A stretch of DNA of 64,000 nucleotides. Origin: Arenicola marina (taxonomy: Eukaryota > Annelida > Polychaeta > Arenicolidae). Made by a program: the position numbers and the translations under genes. The DNA lies in assembly GCA_964019135.1 (NCBI GenBank), contig OZ025249.1, positions 8,544,039 through 8,608,038 on the forward strand, in the 5' to 3' direction. The notes beneath the pieces were generated by a model. The model ran no database searches, had not been told where the DNA came from, and saw only the letters and a program-made list of their open reading frames with translations. This document shows positions 45,706 to 58,645 of this stretch, in pieces (within the stretch, counting starts at the first letter, position 1; every line of letters starts with the position of its first letter).

Positions 45706-47745
45706 CTGTTTGCAGCGCGAATAATGTACGTCAGTCTGTTTAACGTTAGACTGCATTATGTCATAAATGCCATTATATACACGATGTCATACCCAGTGCG
45801 CGGCGGTGAGTATAATATGGACAGTGCAATGTTATACCGCGTTATAATGTTGGTGTAACAACAAGCTGCATGCTGTGCCGTTAATGGTGACTTGCATTGC
45901 TGTGAGCGAATCATAAGGCAGGGACGACGATGCTGGAGCAGGACGCAGCGGAATTTTTGCAACTTGAGGGAATACTGGAGGGAAATTCCAGAAGGAGAAA
46001 ACTTGAGCATGGTGGCACCAATTTTTACTTGAGGGTGCTGTGCGAACGTTAATGGGTCCGTGGGCACGAGCTTGTCCCGGCATGCAACGCGTCAATATAT
46101 GCTCCAGGGCCAAACTGCAAGACTGATGGGAGGTGGGGGAGGTGTATGTGTGTGTGGGGGGGGGGGGGAGACAGATGATGGCGTTGATGATGATGCCCCC
46201 CCCCCCCTAATGTGTTTTACACTGCAGTATATATATCGTGTTGACTGGCACTCGTTTGCAATATATTTGCATGTTTGGCGTTGAATTGGCTAGGCGAAGC
46301 TATGTACATGTGGCGACTGGCGAAACATATCGCAGACATGACACCCGAAGCCGTTTATGGATTGATGACTCTGCCTTACTTCACGCTGTCTAGTCTGGGT
46401 TAATCTAAGTGTCCGTCACATACTTAGGGTCAAATTGCTCATGGATCAGGCGAGAACTGCACTGTGGTGTTACAGTGGGTTACACAGTGGCAGAAGCGTT
46501 GGTGGAACGGAGCGAAGTCACGAAGTCACGAAGGGAAGGGGGGTGTTAATAGGGGACAGGGGCAAGGAGGGGGGGGGGGGGTTAAGGGGAGGGGTCGCGT
46601 GTTAATAGTGTGTCACCACGCCCTTTCATGCCATCGGGAGCTCACCGCAATTATGAAGCTCTTGGAGTGGAAAAATAGCCGGTGAAGTAAAAACCGACTC
46701 TGCACCACAAGTATGTGATTATAGTCTGTTTCTTTGGAATCGCGACAGGCACCATAACAAGGAGAGTTGGGGGTTCAGTTAAAACGCCGATTCACGCTCG
46801 CCATCATCTGCGGTCACTTCCTGTTCGACCCCCGTTCACACCCTCCCCACCCCTCCTCATCTGCCTCTCCCCTCTCTCCTCTATCACCGTCCTATGCCTG
46901 TGAAGGGTAACACCCCCACCCCCTTTTACCCCATTCATACACACATCCCCAACCCAAAAAAAAGTAGCCACATGAAATGTTTGCGATAAGGTCGGACGCC
47001 AGTGGTAAACCCACCCAACATCCGGGGGATAGTTCTCTTAGCGTTCATGCGTCCCGGCCACTATCAATGCACCCCCACATAGGGAGTCGAATACACAGCC
47101 ACAGATTTCAATTGCTTCCATGTCAATTGCCGGACAAGGTTCTGGGAATTACGAGAAAGAAACGCCCTGCTGTAAAGATCGATATATTCCCGACATTACA
47201 TCGATTAGGTTCGATTTCTCAGCAGGGTGGGTGGACGTTTGAGGCGGGTGGGGGGTGGGGGAGGGGTGGGGAGGGGGGGGGGGTTACTGGGGGTGTAGCT
47301 GTAGAGCTGTCTCCCCGCCCTCCTGTGGATTTGCTGTACTGATCTATATTGACGCGTGGTGGCGTGGTGGGAAACCGGTCCTAATCCACCGAAACTGAAC
47401 TGTAGCCCACCACGAAGCTTGGTGGCGACAACCAGCTATAGAGATGGACACGTGTCGTGGGGAACTCAGCCGAGTAATTTGTGACTGACAGGTGGTTTAC
47501 CTGGGACAGTGCGGCTTAACCTGCCCCCGTGCGGCGGGCGCCGGCACCACAGCTGCCATTGCCCGTTATCGTGTGTCCCACGGCGTAAGCTGGGCACAGG
47601 TATGCGGGGTGTCTTTGGTATGTCCCATCTATAAGAATGTACCATCGGTACAGCTTATAGTTATACGTTGTAGACCCCTTGGTATTGACCCTTATTAATT
47701 AGGTAATGGTTTGTGGTACCAGGCATAGCATCAGGCCTTGGTTGT
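45706..47745. other. Unassigned DNA with G-runs
   Basis: Runs of G or C lie at about 46157-46168, 46197-46206, 46570-46581 and 47275-47284. No gene is recognised. A short minus-strand peptide at about 45850-45960 faintly resembles sequence preceding a retropepsin site but is not enough to call an element. Confidence 0.35.
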
Positions 47746-48525
47746 GATACTAATCGACCATACATGGTACTAGGCCTTGGTACCGTACCTTGGTACTAGG
47801 CCTTGGTACTAAGCCTTGATACTACGCCTTGGTACTATAACGTGGTACTATAACGTGGTACTAGGTCTTGGTACTATACCGTGGTACTAGGTCTTGGTAC
47901 CATACCGTGGTACTAAGCCTTGGTAATACTCCGTGGTACTAAGCCTTGGTACTAGGTCTTGGTACTATATCGTGGTACTAGGTCCTGGTACCATACCTCG
48001 GTACTAGGTCCTGGTACCATACCTTGGTAGTAAGCCTTGGTACTAGACCTTGGTGTTAGGCCTTGGTACTAGGCCTTGGTACTATACCGTGGTACTAGGC
48101 CTTGAAACCATACCTTGGTACTAGGCCTTGGTACTATACCGTGGTACTAGGCCTTGGAACCATACCTTGGTACTAGGCCTTGGTACTAGGCCTTGGTACT
48201 AGGCCTTGGTACTATACCGTGGTACTAGGCCTTGGTACTATACCGTGGTACTAGGTCCTGGCATCATACCGTGGTACTAGGTCCTGGTACCATACCTTGG
48301 TACTAGGCCTTGGTACTAGGCCTTGGTACTAGGCCTTGGTACTAGGCCTTGGTACTATACCGTGGTACTAGGCCTTGGTACCATACCTTGGTGCTAGGCC
48401 TTGGTACTAGGCCTTGGTACTAGGCCTTGGTACTATACCGTGGTACTAGGCCTTGGCACTATACCGTGGTACTAGGCCTTGGTACTAAGCCTTGATACTA
48501 TAACTTGGCACTAGGCCTTGGTATT
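47746..48525 (+). repeat. 13-bp minisatellite (ggtactaggcctt), ~60 units
   Basis: Two 13-bp variants, ggtactaggcctt and ggtactataccgt, are mixed with others (ggtaccatacctt). The units contain the palindromes gtac, aggcct and ggtacc. Runs of identical units (for example 48300-48355) show local expansion. Confidence 0.93.
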
Positions 48526-49609
48526 ATTCGAACCAGTAGATATGCTGTCGACCTAGAATAATCCTTCTTTCCTCGTCCTGACAGCAGAATAACAAATAGC
48601 CCCGTCTTGATGATGGCTTCAGGTCTAAATACTACGAGCTAACGATGAGGACATGATCATCTGTTACAGCGCTTTCATTGATCGGATTGCCCTAGTCTAA
48701 TCGGGGGGGGGGGCAGCGTTTCTGGCTGTGTTTCCTCCACATGCCCCACCCCCCGCCCCCCACCCCTCACTCTCAATCCGCCACTGAGTGACTGCAGTAA
48801 TATCCTGGCTGCCATCGTCACCTGTTGGCGTTCAGCCATCTATTAAGCTTGGAGTGTTTTTGGCGCCGGGCATCATGGGTCATAACATGCATAATGTACG
48901 GACCAGTAGAAATCGTAGTGGAATGACATCACATATCCTCCATATACTTAACCATGCCTACAGGCAAATGCAGTGTTCATGTTGCTCACAGGTACATAGC
49001 ATACCGTCTACCCACCATGGGCACAAACGCGGCCTAACACACACAGATTTCATTTCATTTAGTTTCTGTGGACGGTGGTTGGTCTTCATGTTTTCCCTCT
49101 TCCGAGATGTACCGAATCCCACTACATACATTAAAGTCACTTACCAATACTTTGAGTTGCTTTCACTATACCCGCAGTACACTCCTTGCCTCATTGTGAA
49201 AAAGACGCACGTTTTAAGGGTGGTGGGGGGGTGGGATTTGTGAGCATCCAGACGCAATATATCGTCGTCTTAAGTTCTTCTGCTGAAAGGCTGCACCCTC
49301 CTGAAGAACTACGGTGCGCAGTATCCTAGATAACATTAGCTGAGTGTATGTACCTGTACGGCAAGATAGGTGCAACTGCAAAAAAACAGGGTTTATGATT
49401 GATATGTAATTACTACCGAAGAAGTGAAACAACACCGCTGACGTTTCGTATTAATTCGGTAGGCCAGCCATATAATTATCTGGACGCCAGTCGCGGGGAT
49501 GTCGCAGAAGTGTCATTATAGGCAACATGAGGCCACAGAGCGCGGGAGGGCGGGGGAGGGGGGGGGGGGGGGGTCATACTAAACTGGCAACAGAGGAGAG
49601 GTACAAGAC
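48526..49609. other. Unassigned DNA
   Basis: G-runs lie at about 48704-48713 and 49559-49573. The tract ending aatccgccactg (48777-48788) looks like the right end of a hAT-like element, but no left partner was found. No gene is recognised. Confidence 0.35.
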
Positions 49610-52600
49610 AGAACCCACCCGACAGAAGAGTGGAGACACGTGACAGGAGACGGTGGACGGAACATACGTAAAAATAGACGGTGAGGGAAGACACGTGACA
49701 GGAGACGGCAGAGGGAAGACACGTGGCAGGAGACGGCAGAGGGAAGACACGTGACAGGAGACGGCAGAGGGAAGACACCTGACAGTAGAGGGCAGAGGGA
49801 AGACATCTGACAGTAGACGGCTGAGGGAAGACACGTGACAGGAGACGGCAGAGGGAAGACACGTGACAGGAGACGGCAGAGGGAAGACACGTGACAGGAG
49901 ACGGCAGAGGGAAGACACGTGACAGGAGACGGCAGAGGGAAGACACCTGACAGTAGAGGGCAGAGGGAAGACACCTGACAGTAGACGGCTGAGGGAAGAC
50001 ACCTGACAGTAGACGGCTGAGGGAAGACACCTGGCAGTAGACGGCAGAGGGAAGACATCTGACAGTAGACGGCAGAGGGAAGACATCTGACAGTAGAGGG
50101 CAGAGGGAAGACACCTGACAGTAGACGGCTGAGGGAAGACACCTGACAGGAGACGGCAGAGGGAAGACACGTGACAGGAGACGGCAGAGGGAAGACACGT
50201 GACAGGAGACGGCAGAGGGAAGACACGTGACAGGAGACGGCAGAGGGAAGACACCTGACAGTAGAGGGCAGAGGGAAGACACCTGACAGTAGACGGCTGA
50301 GGGAAGACACCTGGCAGTAGACGGCAGAGGGAAGACATCTGACAGTAGACGGCAGAGGGAAGACACCTGACAGTAGAGGGCACAGGGAAGACACCTGACA
50401 GTAGACGGCAGAGGGAAGACATCTGACAGTAGACGGCAGAGGGAAGGCACCTGGCAGTAGACGGCAGAGGGAAGACACGTGACAGGAGACGGCAGAGGGA
50501 AGACACGTGACAGGAGACGGCAGAGGGAAGACACCTGACAGTAGAGGGCAGAGGGAAGACACCTGACAGTAGACGACGCCTGGCAGTAGACGGCAGAGGG
50601 AAGACATCTGACAGTAGACGGCAGAGGGAAGACACCTGACAGTAGAGGGCAAAGGGAGGACACCTGACAGTAGACGGCAGAGGGAAGACATCTGACAGTA
50701 GACGGCAGAGGGAAGACACCTGGCAGTAGACGGCAGAGGGAAGCCATCTGACAGTAGACGGCAGAGAGAAGACATCTGACAGTAGACGGCAGAGGGAAGA
50801 CACCTGACAGTAGACGGCAGAGGGAAGACACCTGGCAGTAGACGGCAGAGGGAAGACATCTGACAGTAGACGGCAGAGGAAGACACTTGGCAGTAGACGG
50901 CAGAGGGAAGACATCTGACAGTAGACGGCAGAGGGAAGACACGTGACAGGAGACGGCAGAGGGAAGACATCTGACAGTAGACGGCAGAGGGAAGACACCT
51001 GACAGTAGACGGCTGAGGGAAGACACCTGACAGTAGAGGGCAGAGGGAAGACACCTGGCAGTAGACGGCAGAGGAAGACACCTGGCAGTAAACGGCAGAG
51101 GGAAGACATCTGACAGTAGACGGCAGAGGAAGACACTTGGCAGTAGACGGCAGAGGGAAGACATCTGACAGTAGACGGCAGAGGGAAGACACGTGACAGT
51201 AGAGGGCAGAGGGAAGACACCTGACAGTAGAGGGCTGAGGGAAGACACCTGGCAGTAGACGGCAGAGGAAGACACCTGGCAGTAAACGGCAGAGGGAAGA
51301 CATCTGACAGTAGACGGCAGAGGAAGACACTTGGCAGTAGACGGCAGAGGGAAGACATCTGACAGTAGACGGCAGAGGGAAGACACGTGACAGGAGACGG
51401 CAGAGGGAAGACATCTGACAGTAGACGGCAGAGGGAAGACACCTGACAGTAGACGGCAGAGGAAGACACTTGGCAGTAGACGGCAGAGGGAAGACATCTG
51501 ACAGTAGACGGCAGAGGGAAGACACGTGACAGTAGAGGGCAGAGGGAAGACATCTGACAGTAGACGGCAGAGGGAAGACACGTGACAGTAGAGGGCAGAG
51601 GGAAGACACCTGACAGTAGAGGGCAGAGGGAAGACACCTGGCAGTAGACGGCAGAGGGAAGACATCTGGCAGTAGACGGCAGAGGGAAGACACGTGACAG
51701 GAGACGGCAGAGGGAAGACACGTGACAGGAGACGGCAGAGGGAAGACACCTGACAGTAGAGGGCAGAGGGAAGACACCTGACAGTAGACGACGCCTGGCA
51801 GTAGACGGCAGAGGGAAGACATCTGACAGTAGACGGCAGAGGGAAGACACCTGACAGTAGAGGGCAAAGGGAGGACACCTGACAGTAGACGGCAGAGGGA
51901 AGACATCTGACAGTAGACGGCAGAGGGAAGACACCTGGCAGTAGACGGCAGAGGGAAGCCATCTGACAGTAGACGGCAGAGAGAAGACATCTGACAGTAG
52001 ACGGCAGAGGGAAGACACCTGACAGTAGACGGCAGAGGGAAGACACCTGGCAGTAGACGGCAGAGGGAAGACATCTGACAGTAGACGGCAGAGGAAGACA
52101 CTTGGCAGTAGACGGCAGAGGGAAGACATCTGACAGTAGACGGCAGAGGGAAGACACGTGACAGGAGACGGCAGAGGGAAGACATCTGACAGTAGACGGC
52201 AGAGGGAAGACACCTGACAGTAGACGGCTGAGGGAAGACACCTGACAGTAGAGGGCAGAGGGAAGACACCTGGCAGTAGACGGCAGAGGAAGACACCTGG
52301 CAGTAAACGGCAGAGGGAAGACATCTGACAGTAGACGGCAGAGGAAGACACTTGGCAGTAGACGGCAGAGGGAAGACATCTGACAGTAGACGGCAGAGGG
52401 AAGACACGTGACAGTAGAGGGCAGAGGGAAGACACCTGACAGTAGAGGGCTGAGGGAAGACACCTGGCAGTAGACGGCAGAGGAAGACACCTGGCAGTAA
52501 ACGGCAGAGGGAAGACATCTGACAGTAGACGGCAGAGGAAGACACTTGGCAGTAGACGGCAGAGGGAAGACATCTGACAGTAGACGGCAGAGGGAAGACA

Positions 52601-55600
52601 CGTGACAGGAGACGGCAGAGGGAAGACATCTGACAGTAGACGGCAGAGGGAAGACACCTGACAGTAGACGGCAGAGGAAGACACTTGGCAGTAGACGGCA
52701 GAGGGAAGACATCTGACAGTAGACGGCAGAGGGAAGACACGTGACAGTAGAGGGCAGAGGGAAGACATCTGACAGTAGACGGCAGAGGGAAGACACGTGA
52801 CAGTAGAGGGCAGAGGGAAGACACCTGACAGTAGAGGGCAGAGGGAAGACACCTGGCAGTAGACGGCAGAGGGAAGACATCTGACAGTAGACGGCAGAGG
52901 AAGACACTTGGCAGTAGACGGCAGAGGGAAGACATCTGACAGTAGACGGCAGAGGGAAGACACGTGACAGGAGACGGCAGAGGGAAGACATCTGACAGTA
53001 GACGGCAGAGGGAAGACACCTGGCAGTAGCCGGCAGAGGGAAGACATCTGACAGTAGAGGGCAGAGGGAAGACACCTGACAGTAGAGGGCAGAGGGAAGA
53101 CACCTGACAGTAGACGGTAGAGGGAAGAAATCTGACAGTAGACGGCAGATGGAAGACATCTGGCATTAGACGGCAGAGGGAAGACATCTGACAGTAGACG
53201 GCAGAGGAAGACACCTGGCAGTAGACGGCAGAGGGAAGACATCTGACAGTAGACGGCAGAGGGAAGACACCTGGCAGTAGACGGCAGAGGGAAGACACCT
53301 GGCAGTAGACGGCAGAGGGATGACACCTGATAGTAGACGGCAGAGGGAAGACACCTGACAGTAGACGGCAGAGGGAAGACACCTGGCAGTAGACGGCAGA
53401 GGGAAGACATCTGACAGTAGACGGCAGAGGGAAGACATCTGACAGTAGACGGCAGAGGGAAGACACCTGACAGTAGACGGCAGAGGGAAGACATCTGATA
53501 GTAGACGGCATAGGAAGACACCTGGCAGTAGACGGCAGAGGGAAGACATCTGACAGTAGACGGCAGAGGGAAGACATCTGACAGTAGACGGCAGAGGGAA
53601 GACACCTGGCAGTAGACGGCAGAGGGAAGACACTCGACAGTAGACGGCAGAGGGAAGACACCTGACAGTAGACGGCAGAGGGAAGACATCTGACAGTAGA
53701 CGGCAGAGGAAGACACCTGGCAGTAGACGGCAGAGGGAAGACATCTGACAGTAGACGGCAGAGGGAAGACACCTGGCAGTAGACGGCAGAGGGAAGACAC
53801 CTGGCAGTAGACGGCAGAGGGATGACACCTGGCAGTAGACGGCAGAGGGAAGACACCTGCCAGTAGACGGCAGAGGGAAGACACCTGACATTATACGGTG
53901 GACGGAAGACACCTGATAGTTGACGGCAGAGGGAAGACACCTGACAGTAGAGGGTGGACGCAAGACACCTGATAGTTGACGGCAGAGGGAAGACACGTGA
54001 CAGCAGACGGCAGAGGGAAGACACCTGGCAGTAGACGGCAGAGGGAAGACACCTGACAGTAGACGACAGAGGGAAGACACCTGACAGTAGACGGTGGACG
54101 CAAGACACCTGATAGTTGACGGCAGAGGGAAGACATCTGACAGTAGACGGCAGAGGAAGACACTTGGCAGTAGGCGGCAGAGGGAAGACACCTGACAGTA
54201 GACGGCAGAGGGAAGACACCTGGCAGTAGAGGGCAGAGGAAAGACATCTGACAGTAGACGGCAGAGAGAAGACACCTGACAGTAGACGGCAGAGGGAAGA
54301 CACCTGACAGTAGACGGCAGAGGGAAGACACCTGGCCGTAGACGGCAGAGGGAAGACACCTGGCAGTAGACGGCAGAGGGAAGACCCGTGACAGAAGACG
54401 GCAGAGGGAAGACACTCGAAAGTAGACGGCAGAGGGAAGACACCTGACAGTAGACGGCAGAGGGAAGACACCTGGCAGTAGAGGGCAGAGGGAAGACATC
54501 TGACAGTAGACGGCAGAGGAAAGACACCTGGCAGTAGACGGCAGAGGGAAGACACTCACAGTAGGCGGCAGAGGGAAGACACCTGGCAGTAGACGGCAGA
54601 GGGAAGACACCTGGCAGTATAGGGCAGAGGGAAGACATCTGACAGTAGACGGCAGAGGGAAGACACCTGACGGTATACGGCAGACGGAAGACACGTGACA
54701 GTAGACGGCAGAGAGAAGACACTCACAGTAGGCGGCAGAGGGAAGACACCTGACAGTAGACGGCAGAGGGAAGACACCTGGCAGTAGAGGGCAGAGGGAA
54801 GACATCTGACAGTAGACGGCAGAGGGAAGACACCTGGCCGTAGACGGCAGAGGGAAGACACCTGGCAGTAGACGGCAGAGGAAAGACCCGTGACAGAAGA
54901 CGGCAGAGGGAAGACACTCGAAAGTAGACGGCAGAGGGAAGACACCTGATAGTAGACGGCAGAGGGAAGACACCTGGCAGTAGAGGGCAGAGGGAAGACA
55001 TCTGACAGTAGACGGCAGAGGAAAGACACCTGACAGTAGACGGCAGAGGGAAGACACCTGACAGTAGACGGCAGAGGGAAGACATCTGATAGTAGACGGC
55101 ATAGGAAGACACCTGGCAGTAGACGGCAGAGGGAAGACATCTGACAGTAGACGGCAGAGGGAAGACATCTGACAGTAGACGGCAGAGGAAAGACACCTGG
55201 CAGTAGACGGCAGAGGGAAGACACTCGACAGTAGACGGCAGAGGGAAGACACCTGACATTAGACGGCAGAGGGAAGACATCTGACAGTAGACGGCAGAGG
55301 AAGACACCTGGCAGTAGACGGCAGAGGGAAGACATCTGACAGTAGACGGCAGAGGGAAGACACCTGGCAGTAGACGGCAGAGGGAAGACACCTGGCAGTA
55401 GACGGCAGAGGGATGACACCTGATAGTAGACGGCAGAGGGAAGACACCTGACAGTAGACGGCAGAGGGAAGACACCTGGCAGTAGACGGCAGAGGGAAGA
55501 CACGTGACAGCAGACGGCAGAGGGAAGACACCTGGCAGTAGACGGCAGAGGGAAGACACCTGACAGTAGACGACAGAGGGAAGACACCTGACAGTAGACG

Positions 55601-57095
55601 GTGGACGCAAGACACCTGATAGTTGACGGCAGAGGGAAGACACCTGGCAGTAGAGGGCAGAGGAAAGACATCTGACAGTAGACGGCAGAGAGAAGACACC
55701 TGACAGTAGACGGCAGAGGGAAGACACCTGACAGTAGACGGCAGAGGGAAGACACCTGGCCGTAGACGGCAGAGGGAAGACACCTGGCAGTAGACGGCAG
55801 AGGGAAGACCCGTGACAGAAGACGGCAGAGGGAAGACACTCGAAAGTAGACGGCAGAGGGAAGACACCTGATAGTAGACGGCAGAGGGAAGACACCTGGC
55901 AGTAGAGGGCAGAGGGAAGACATCTGACAGTAGACGGCAGAGGAAAGACACCTGACAGTAGACGGCAGAGAGAAGACACTCACAGTAGGCGGCAGAGGGA
56001 AGACACCTGGCAGTAGACGGCAGAGGGAAGACACCTGGCAGTAGAGGGCAGAGGGAAGACATCTGACAGTAGACGGCAGAGGGAAGACACCTGACGGTAT
56101 ACGGCAGACGGAAGACACGTGACAGTAGACGGCAGAGAGAAGACACTCACAGTAGGCGGCAGAGGGAAGACACCTGACAGTAGACGGCAGAGGGAAGACA
56201 CCTGGCAGTAGAGGGCAGAGGGAAGACATCTGACAGTAGACGGCAGAGGGAAGACACCTGGCCGTAGACGGCAGAGGGAAGACACCTGGCAGTAGACGGC
56301 AGAGGGAAGACACGTGACAGGAGACGGCAGAGGGAAGACACTCGAAAGTAGACGGCAGAGGGAAGACACCTGATAGTAGACGGCAGAGGGAAGACACCTG
56401 GCAGTAGAGGGCAGAGGGAAGACATCTGACAGTAGACGGCAGAGGAAAGACACCTGACAGTAGACGGCAGAGAGAAGACACTCACAGTAGGCGGCAGATG
56501 GAAGACACCTGACAGTAGACGGCAGAGGGAAGACACCTGGCAGTAGAGGGCAGAGGGAAGACATCTGACAGTAGACGGCAGAGGGAAGACACCTGACAGT
56601 ATACGGCAGACGGAAGACACGTGACAGTAGACGGCAGAGAGAAGACACTCACAGTAGGCGGCAGAAGGAAGACACCTGACAGTAGACGGCAGAGGGAAGA
56701 CACCTGGCAGTAGAGGGCAGAGGGAAGACATCTGACAGTAGACGGCAGAGGGAAGACACCTGGCCGTAGACGGCAGAGGGAAGACACCTGGCAGTAGACG
56801 GCAGAAGGAAGACACCTGACAGTAGACGGCAGAGAGAAGCATCTGACAGTAGACGGCAGAGGGAAGACACCTGATAGTAGACGGCAGAGGGAAGACACCT
56901 GGCAGTAGAGGGCAGAGGGAAGACATCTGACAGTAGACGGCAGAGGGAAGACACCTGACAGTAGACGGCAGAGGGAAGACACCTGACAGTAGACGGCAGA
57001 AGGAAGACACCTGACAGTAGACGGCAGAAGGAAGACACCTGACAGTAGACGGCAGAGGGAAGACACCTGACAGTAGACGGCAGAGAGAAGCATCT
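49610..57095. repeat. 28-bp minisatellite, ~265 units, stop-free on minus strand
   Basis: Units contain gacggcagagggaagacac and a c/gtgacagtag or ctggcagtag end. The plus strand is purine-rich. Unit length is 28 (1 mod 3), so every minus frame repeats a 28-residue Cys/Leu/Pro/Ser-rich peptide. All three frames stay open over very long spans: 49579-54555 (1,658 codons), 49574-53884 (1,436) and 49476-53159 (1,227). Three simultaneous open frames show this is a property of the unit, not selection on one protein. A block of about 1,215 bp is tandemly duplicated (about 50455-51670 and 51671-52885, markers gacgacgcctggcag, cagtaaacggc, gggaagccatc). Other blocks recur at 53160/55260 and around the actcacagtaggcggc marker (54552, 54720, 55978, 56145, 56480, 56647). 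Confidence 0.96.
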
Positions 57096-57358
57096 GACCA
57101 TAGGCAGCGGTTATAAACAAAGTAACAACTTTCCGTCGCAAGAGCTGAATATCACGAATGTTGGATACGAAACAATTCCAATTTAGTTCATCGTCAATTA
57201 TGCGAATATGAGTTGCAAGATATCAGTGACATTGAAGGTCAAAGATCAGTCAAACCGAAAACCTAACAACAAAAAAACTGTGGGTTCCCTCGGGGGGAGG
57301 GCGATACTGTGTTCAAGTGCAGGACGAAGCAGCGGATGAACGAGGACAGACGGGGCTC
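57096..57358. other. Spacer after the 28-bp array
   Basis: Nothing recognised. Short AT-rich sequence. Confidence 0.35.
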
Positions 57359-57478
57359 CCAGCCACCTGCAGGCAGTGACAAGCTCAGTGAACAATCGCT
57401 TCACAGCTGATGATTAGCCCAGCCACCTGCAGGCAGTGACAAGCCCAGTGAACAATCGCTTCACAGGTGATGCTAATC
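57359..57478 (+). repeat. 60-bp tandem duplication
   Basis: Two adjacent copies starting ccagccacctgcaggcagtg (57359 and 57419), sharing gaacaatcgcttcacag and differing at about four positions. Confidence 0.9.
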
Positions 57479-58384
57479 AGTCCACCATGTCAGACAGTCT
57501 TCAGTCTAGATTCCTCTCTCGACCTCAAATTGTCCATGAGGCCACCCCTGGAAGGGTTGGGATGCTTGGTTGGTGGGTGTGGGTGGGGTGACGTCGGGTT
57601 AACCCGCCGTCTACCAGAAGCGGCCGTTGGCGGGGGGGACGGGAGGGGTAAATCAGGAAACCATTAGGGCGCCGTCACAGGCCGATGACGGAGCGTCTCG
57701 TGGCACAAAATAGCGGGATGTGTCTGCTGCGGCCCTAACCCCCCGCCCCCCCTGGTCCACCCACCCCTCTAACAGAGGCAGATTAAGTCTCCTGTTCTCC
57801 ACCGCCCCCACCCCACGCCCCCCGCCCGGCCCTCCTTTCCTAGAACTCCACCCCCCTCCAAGTTGTCCACGTGACGTGTCCGTCGCTGACGGGACTCTCG
57901 ACTCTCCTCTCGTTAGCCTAATGTCTCTCAACGTCTTCGCCGCTGTCCATCCCGCCCCGCACCACCCGCCAAATCTCACCACCCACGCCTTCCCCACCGC
58001 ACACCCCTTATACGGCCTCTCAACCATTGAAACACCCTCGTATTCAACCCATAAATAGTCCAAGACGTCGATAGAGCATTGTGTGTTTTGATCGATGTCT
58101 GTCTAAGGAAGGAATCAAAAGGCAGGCATAAAATAAAACTGACCGCCACAGACCATTCCACCGACTTCCTCACTTATTTCTCGTCGCAGTGTGTATACAT
58201 ACGGCAAGGCGTCCGGTGTGGACGCTCACTTCAGTTTCCTGGCAGAGCAGATTGGTGTCGTCCTTTGGTTGAATCATTACAATAGGCTCTGTTTACAGAT
58301 GAAGTGCCAAACTGACAAGCAACAATACTTTTGAAATATGCCAAATTGTCGTTTTGTTTACGGAGGAGATTCTACTACGCCCAA
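57479..58384. other. Unassigned DNA
   Basis: 57735-57985 is C-rich. Proline-rich plus frames and glycine-rich minus frames there have no recognisable domain. Confidence 0.35.
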
Positions 58385-58645
58385 GGGGGCTTTGAACAAA
58401 ATTGCGACCGGGGGATTCACCAATTTTTTTAAGACCGGGGGGGGGGGGGGCCGATCCACTAAAAAACCTGCGACCGGGGGGGTCCACGCCGCCTCAGATA
58501 ACGTTCTCCCTAAAAAATAGGGGATCCGGACCCCCTGGACTACCCTCTGGATCCGCCCTGAATCTCCCCTGGATTCCCCTGGATCCCCCCTGGATCCGCC
58601 CCGGACCCCCTGGACTCCCCCCTGGATCCGCCCTTGCATCCGTCT
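58385..58645. repeat. G-run-rich segment and ctggatccgcc repeat
   Basis: 58400-58490 has aattgcgaccgggg, a long G-run (about 58438-58451) and cctgcgaccgggg, echoing cttgcgaccggggg at 18078. It may be a fragment of the 18-kb element family. 58531-58640 is a degenerate 12-20-bp repeat of cccctggatccgcc type. Confidence 0.55.

Noticed and set aside
45756-46113. Minus-strand stretch MQVTINGTACS, reminiscent of sequence preceding a retropepsin active site
   Set aside because: Only about ten residues resemble the family. There are no LTRs and no neighbouring reverse transcriptase or integrase. If real it is a small, broken fossil.
49476-57141. Series of 150-1,658-codon minus frames resembling a giant Cys/Leu/Pro/Ser-rich protein
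   Set aside because: All three minus frames are open because the 28-bp unit has no stops. There is no separate start region, signal peptide logic or unique domain at either end.
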